From NCBI GenBank assembly GCA_017461345.1, contig JAFTYP010000005.1:31001-95000 (forward strand): a stretch of DNA of 64,000 bases, read 5' to 3'. The position numbers and the translations under genes are program-made. The DNA is from Bacteroidaceae bacterium. Its GTDB lineage: Bacteria; Bacteroidota; Bacteroidia; Bacteroidales; Bacteroidaceae. The notes beneath the pieces are model-generated. The model saw nothing but the letters and a program-made list of their open reading frames with translations. It did not search any database and was not told the origin of the DNA. Below are positions 60,714-64,000 of this stretch, in pieces. The first letter of the stretch is position 1; each line of letters begins with the position of its first letter.

Positions 60714-63434
60714 ATGAGTCAAAAACGTGTTTACACCTTCGGCAACGGACAAGCCGAAGGAAAGGCAGATATGAGAAATCTGCTTGGCGGTAAAGGCGCA
60801 AACCTGGCAGAGATGAACCTTATCGGTGTACCTGTGCCTCCCGGTTTTACCATCACTACTGATGTTTGTAACGAATACTACGAAGTAGGCAAAGAAAAGG
60901 TAGTTGAGTTGCTGAAGGAAGATGTTCTTAAGGCTGTGGCCAACATCGAAAACCTGATGAATTCAAAGTTTGGTGACGTAGAGAACCCATTGCTCGTATC
61001 TGTACGCTCCGGTGCTCGCGCATCAATGCCCGGTATGATGGACACCATTTTGAATCTGGGCTTGAACGATGAGGTTGTTGAAGGCATGATTCGTAAGACT
61101 GGTCGTCCTCGTTTCGCATGGGACTCCTATCGTCGTTTCGTACAGATGTATGGCGACGTTGTGCTCGGCATGAAGCCTGTCAACAAGGAAGACATCGATC
61201 CGTTCGAAGCCATCATCGAAGAAGTTAAGGAAGCAAAAGGCGTTAAACTCGATAACGAACTCGAGGTTGAAGACCTCAAAGAACTTGTGAAGAAGTTCAA
61301 GGCTGCCGTAAAGGAACAGACTGGCAAGGACTTCCCCACCGACGCATACGAACAACTCTGGGGTGCCATCTGTGCCGTATTCGACAGTTGGATGAACGAG
61401 CGTGCCATCCTCTATCGTAAGATGGAAGGCATTCCTGCAGAATGGGGTACAGCCGTAAACGTACAGGCCATGGTGTTTGGTAACATGGGCGACACCTCTG
61501 CAACTGGTGTATGCTTCAGCCGCGATGCAGGTAATGGCGAAAACCTTTTCAATGGTGAGTATCTTATCACCGCTCAGGGTGAAGACGTGGTTGCAGGTAT
61601 CCGCACACCACAGCAGATTACCAAGATCGGTTCACAGCGTTGGGCTGAACGTGCCGGCATTTCTGAAGAAGAGCGCGTAGCAAAGTATCCTTCAATGGAA
61701 GAGGCTATGCCCGAAATCTACAAGGAACTCGACAGGCTCCAGAACAAACTCGAGAACCACTATCGTGACATGCAGGACATGGAGTTCACTGTTCAGGAAG
61801 GCAAACTTTGGTTCTTGCAGACACGTAACGGCAAGCGTACTGGTTCTGCCATGGTTAAGATTGCCATGGACCTCCTTCACGAAGGTCTCATCGACGAGAA
61901 GACTGCTCTGTTGCGTTGCGAGCCCCAGAAACTCGACGAACTGCTGCACCCCGTATTCGACAAGAAGGCATTGTCTTCTGCCAAGGTCCTCACTCGTGGT
62001 CTTCCTGCATCTCCCGGTGCTGCTTGCGGACAGATTGTATTCTTTGCCGACGATGCAGCCACTTGGGCAGAAGATGGCAAGAAGGTGGTAATGGTACGTA
62101 TTGAGACTTCGCCCGAAGACCTCGCAGGTATGGCTGTTGCCGAAGGTATTCTTACCGCACGTGGTGGCATGACATCACACGCTGCCGTTGTGGCTCGCGG
62201 TATGGGTAAGTGCTGCGTATCTGGTGCAGGTGCCCTCAATGTTGACTACAAGGCTCGTACCGTAGAAATCGACGGTGTTGTCCTCAAGGAAGGTGATTAC
62301 ATCTCTATCAACGGCACGACAGGCGAAATCTATCAGGGTCAAGTTGAGACAAAGGCTGCCGAAGTATCTGGCGACTTTGCTGAACTCATGGACCTCTGCC
62401 AGAAATATACAAAACTGGTTGTTCGCACCAATGCCGACACACCACACGATGCCGAGGTTGCACGCAACTTTGGTGCAGTAGGCATCGGTCTGTGCCGTAC
62501 AGAGCACATGTTCTTCGAGGCAGAGAAGATTGTTGCCATGCGCGAAATGATTCTCTCTCAGGATGCAGAAGGCCGTAAGGTTGCTCTCGCCAAACTCCTC
62601 CCCTACCAGAAGGCAGACTTCTATGGCATCTTCAAGGCTATGGACGGATGTCCCGTGAACGTACGTCTGCTCGATCCTCCTTTGCACGAGTTCGTTCCCC
62701 ACGATCTCAAGGGTCAGGAAGAAATGGCAAAGGCTATGGGCGTAACCGTACAGTACATCCAGCAGCGTGTGGAAAGCCTTTGCGAGGCGAACCCCATGCT
62801 CGGACATCGTGGCTGCCGTTTGGGCAACACATACCCCGAAATCACAGAGATGCAGACACGTGCCATCCTGGGTGCTGCCGTTCAAATCAAGAAGGAAGGT
62901 GGCAACCCCATGCCCGAAATCATGGTTCCCCTCACAGGTATTCTCTATGAGTTCGAGGCTCAGGAAAAGGTTATCCGCGAGACTGCTGCTGCACTCTTTG
63001 CTGAAGAAGGCGTAGAGGTAGAATTCAAGGTTGGTACAATGATTGAGATTCCACGTGCTGCCCTCACTGCAAACCGCATTGCATCGCGTGCCGAGTACTT
63101 CTCGTTCGGTACAAACGACCTCACACAGATGACCTTCGGCTACAGCCGCGACGACATCGCAAGTTTCTTGCCCGTATATCTCGAGAAGAAGATTTTGAAG
63201 GTTGACCCCTTCCAGGTACTCGACCAGAACGGTGTAGGCCAACTTGTTGAGATGGCAGTTGAAAAGGGCCGTTCCGTACGTCCTGAACTCAAGTGCGGTA
63301 TCTGTGGCGAACATGGTGGCGAGCCCAGTTCTGTGAAGTTCTGCCACAAGGTAGGTCTGAACTATGTTTCATGTTCTCCCTTCCGTGTGCCCATCGCACG
63401 CCTTGCCGCTGCACAGGCTGCTGTAGAGGAATAA
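60714..63434 (+). CDS. ppdK: Pyruvate, phosphate dikinase
   Basis: PpdK interconverts PEP, AMP and PPi with pyruvate, ATP and phosphate, and replaces or complements pyruvate kinase in anaerobes. The 906-residue protein has the N-terminal nucleotide-binding domain (LLGGKGANLAEMNLIGVPVPPGFTI, SVRSGARASMPGMMDTILNLGLND), the swivelling domain with catalytic His in TARGGMTSHAAVVARGMGK, and the PEP-binding barrel with GIGLCRTEHMFF, GHRGCRLG, SFGTNDLTQMTFGYSRDD and the active Cys in LKCGICGEHGG. It is monocistronic, with its own promoter and terminator. Confidence 0.98.
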   Translation: MSQKRVYTFGNGQAEGKADMRNLLGGKGANLAEMNLIGVPVPPGFTITTDVCNEYYEVGKEKVVELLKEDVLKAVANIENLMNSKFGDVENPLLVSVRSGARASMPGMMDTILNLGLNDEVVEGMIRKTGRPRFAWDSYRRFVQMYGDVVLGMKPVNKEDIDPFEAIIEEVKEAKGVKLDNELEVEDLKELVKKFKAAVKEQTGKDFPTDAYEQLWGAICAVFDSWMNERAILYRKMEGIPAEWGTAVNVQAMVFGNMGDTSATGVCFSRDAGNGENLFNGEYLITAQGEDVVAGIRTPQQITKIGSQRWAERAGISEEERVAKYPSMEEAMPEIYKELDRLQNKLENHYRDMQDMEFTVQEGKLWFLQTRNGKRTGSAMVKIAMDLLHEGLIDEKTALLRCEPQKLDELLHPVFDKKALSSAKVLTRGLPASPGAACGQIVFFADDAATWAEDGKKVVMVRIETSPEDLAGMAVAEGILTARGGMTSHAAVVARGMGKCCVSGAGALNVDYKARTVEIDGVVLKEGDYISINGTTGEIYQGQVETKAAEVSGDFAELMDLCQKYTKLVVRTNADTPHDAEVARNFGAVGIGLCRTEHMFFEAEKIVAMREMILSQDAEGRKVALAKLLPYQKADFYGIFKAMDGCPVNVRLLDPPLHEFVPHDLKGQEEMAKAMGVTVQYIQQRVESLCEANPMLGHRGCRLGNTYPEITEMQTRAILGAAVQIKKEGGNPMPEIMVPLTGILYEFEAQEKVIRETAAALFAEEGVEVEFKVGTMIEIPRAALTANRIASRAEYFSFGTNDLTQMTFGYSRDDIASFLPVYLEKKILKVDPFQVLDQNGVGQLVEMAVEKGRSVRPELKCGICGEHGGEPSSVKFCHKVGLNYVSCSPFRVPIARLAAAQAAVEE

Positions 63435-63457
63435 TCGTTAATCCGAAATAATCTATC

Positions 63458-63507
63458 AATTATGGATAAGCACTTGTTTACTCAGGTGCTTATCCATAAT
63501 TTTTTTG
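63458..63507 (+). terminator. Rho-independent terminator of ppdK
   Basis: ATTATGGATAAGCAC (63459-63473) pairs perfectly with GTGCTTATCCATAAT (63486-63500), followed by six T residues. The stem is 15-16 bp with a 12-base loop. Confidence 0.95.
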
Positions 63508-63604
63508 CTGTCCGGAAAACCAACCAAAGCAGATTCCAAACACCACTCGTCCGTTTTGCCAGGTGGACTGCAGGCGTAGAAATCTGCCATTCGTCGGGCT
63601 ACAA

Positions 63605-63690
63605 AACTACTCGTGAGTAATTGCCCGACGTCTGCAGAGAACTTCGCCGACTTCTCTGCAGAAGTTGGCGAAGTTCTCTTGTGCCTCTCG
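63605..63690. repeat. 22-bp phased array, locus 12 (CTGCAG class)
   Basis: Cores CTCGTGAG (63610), CTGCAGAG (63632), CTCTGCAG (63654) and CTCTTGTG (63676) step by 22 bases in the same order as locus 6. In-register matches to locus 6 continue upstream (GACTGCAG at 63566 and 31355; CATTCGTC at 63588 and CACTCGTC at 31377). It lies in the 390-base gap between ppdK and the partial gene at the window end. Confidence 0.9.
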
Positions 63691-63826
63691 TGTAAGTTAA
63701 AAATAGATTCCAAGCATTTAATTCCGCTCGGCTTGGGAGTTTTCTGGGCAGGTGGGGACATTTAACCCCACCTACCCTATTGATTTGCTTTACATTCGTC
63801 GCACTCGCTATTCTCACCGGTGTGGG

Positions 63827-64000
63827 TTATTTCAATGTAATGCTCTTCCACTCCGTATCCCACCATGTCCTGGTTTCAATGTTCGGTTGATAATCTGCTT
63901 CGGCATTTACCTGCTCTCTATTAAGTACAAGGTCACAACCTTCAACTTTTTCTCCGACCCTATGAAATTCAGCTCGTGTATTATGATTAATCGCAGTAAC
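63827..64000 (-). CDS. C-terminal end of an unidentified protein (5' end outside window)
   Basis: An open minus-strand frame enters from the right edge and runs 57 codons to TAA at 63827-63829. It has no internal ATG. The residues (AINHNTRAEFHRVGEKVEGCDL, then NIETRTWWDTEWKSITLK at the end) have protein-like composition with Trp and Glu, and codon use like its neighbours. I do not recognise the family. Confidence 0.6.
   Translation of the reverse strand, partial: VTAINHNTRAEFHRVGEKVEGCDLVLNREQVNAEADYQPNIETRTWWDTEWKSITLK

Noticed and set aside
6955-63690. The 22-bp arrays as CRISPR arrays
   Set aside because: There is no constant repeat of about 28-37 bp separated by unique spacers; units are contiguous 22-mers that vary throughout, and no cas genes are present.
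1-64000. tRNA, rRNA, riboswitch or insertion sequence
   Set aside because: No cloverleaf, rRNA segment, recognisable aptamer core or transposase reading frame was seen on either strand by eye; weak or unusual examples could be missed.

Overview
This 64 kb window is chromosomal DNA of a member of the Bacteroidota, most likely a Prevotella-like Bacteroidales. The evidence is phylum-typical gene neighbours (a lipoprotein gene, rlmH and nadC in a row; purB, an RsuA-type synthase and asnS in a row), families largely restricted to the phylum (DUF4923, DUF5606, DUF3276, the CCDC81-type HU domain fused to SPOR), TAnnTTTG promoter elements, and secreted proteins that end in short type IX secretion-like tails. 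There are no rRNA or tRNA genes, no transposases, no phage genes and no CRISPR-cas locus. The genetic code is standard.

Layout. 1-6.9 kb: lon (5' end outside the window), tgt, an LptF/LptG-type permease, a DEAD-box helicase broken by an in-frame TAG, an RluA-type pseudouridine synthase and a DUF4923 lipoprotein. 7-9.8 kb: a ModF-like double ATPase and ruvC on the minus strand, divergent from a DUF1573 gene. 9.8-13.3 kb: a GH31 glucosidase and a SusE/SusF-like protein. 13.4-20.7 kb: an M15 peptidase, a Na/Pi cotransporter, an AlkZ-related protein, a HAD phosphatase, an FHA protein, an HU-SPOR protein, an OmpH-like lipoprotein and a 70-residue membrane protein. 20.8-28.9 kb: pepD, a beta-helix lipoprotein, rlmH, nadC, a C69 dipeptidase and a GH13 amylase. 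29-36.9 kb: a ClpB without its N domain, an LRR protein, asnS, an RsuA/RluB-type synthase with a repetitive Arg/Gly/Tyr-rich N-terminus, and purB. 37.1-41.1 kb: a sodium/solute symporter followed by a GH51 arabinofuranosidase. 41.4-48.6 kb: a minus-strand run hisH-hisA-hisF-hisIE-ftsE-lysC-lysA-GT2-dedA. 49-53 kb: a DUF3276 gene, then nusB-yajC-ybbR-coaE-DUF5606. 53.3-58.9 kb: a second Na/Pi transporter, a phosphate-porin-like protein and a PhoB/PhoR-like pair. 59-64 kb: rlmD, ppdK and the 3' end of an unknown gene.

The most unusual signal is not a gene. Twelve intergenic arrays are built on a strict 22-bp register. Each unit carries an 8-bp core (GGTTAACC and relatives, GGCAGTAG or its complement, CTGCAGAG or its complement, or an AACGT variant) in the same phase. 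Cores often occur as reverse-complement partners, producing perfect palindromes of up to 30 bp and composite inverted repeats centred on one unit. Different core classes are joined in one array without losing the register, so the spacing seems to be what is conserved. In this window every convergent gap longer than about 150 bp holds such an array. They may be a family of small mobile-type repeats, a set of phased protein sites, or RNA 3'-end structures; no recognisable mobilising enzyme is present here.

Functionally the window mixes housekeeping genes (protein quality control, tRNA and rRNA modification, histidine, lysine, NAD and CoA synthesis, pyruvate-phosphate interconversion) with carbohydrate use (GH31, GH13 and GH51 enzymes plus a symporter) and probable phosphate uptake.
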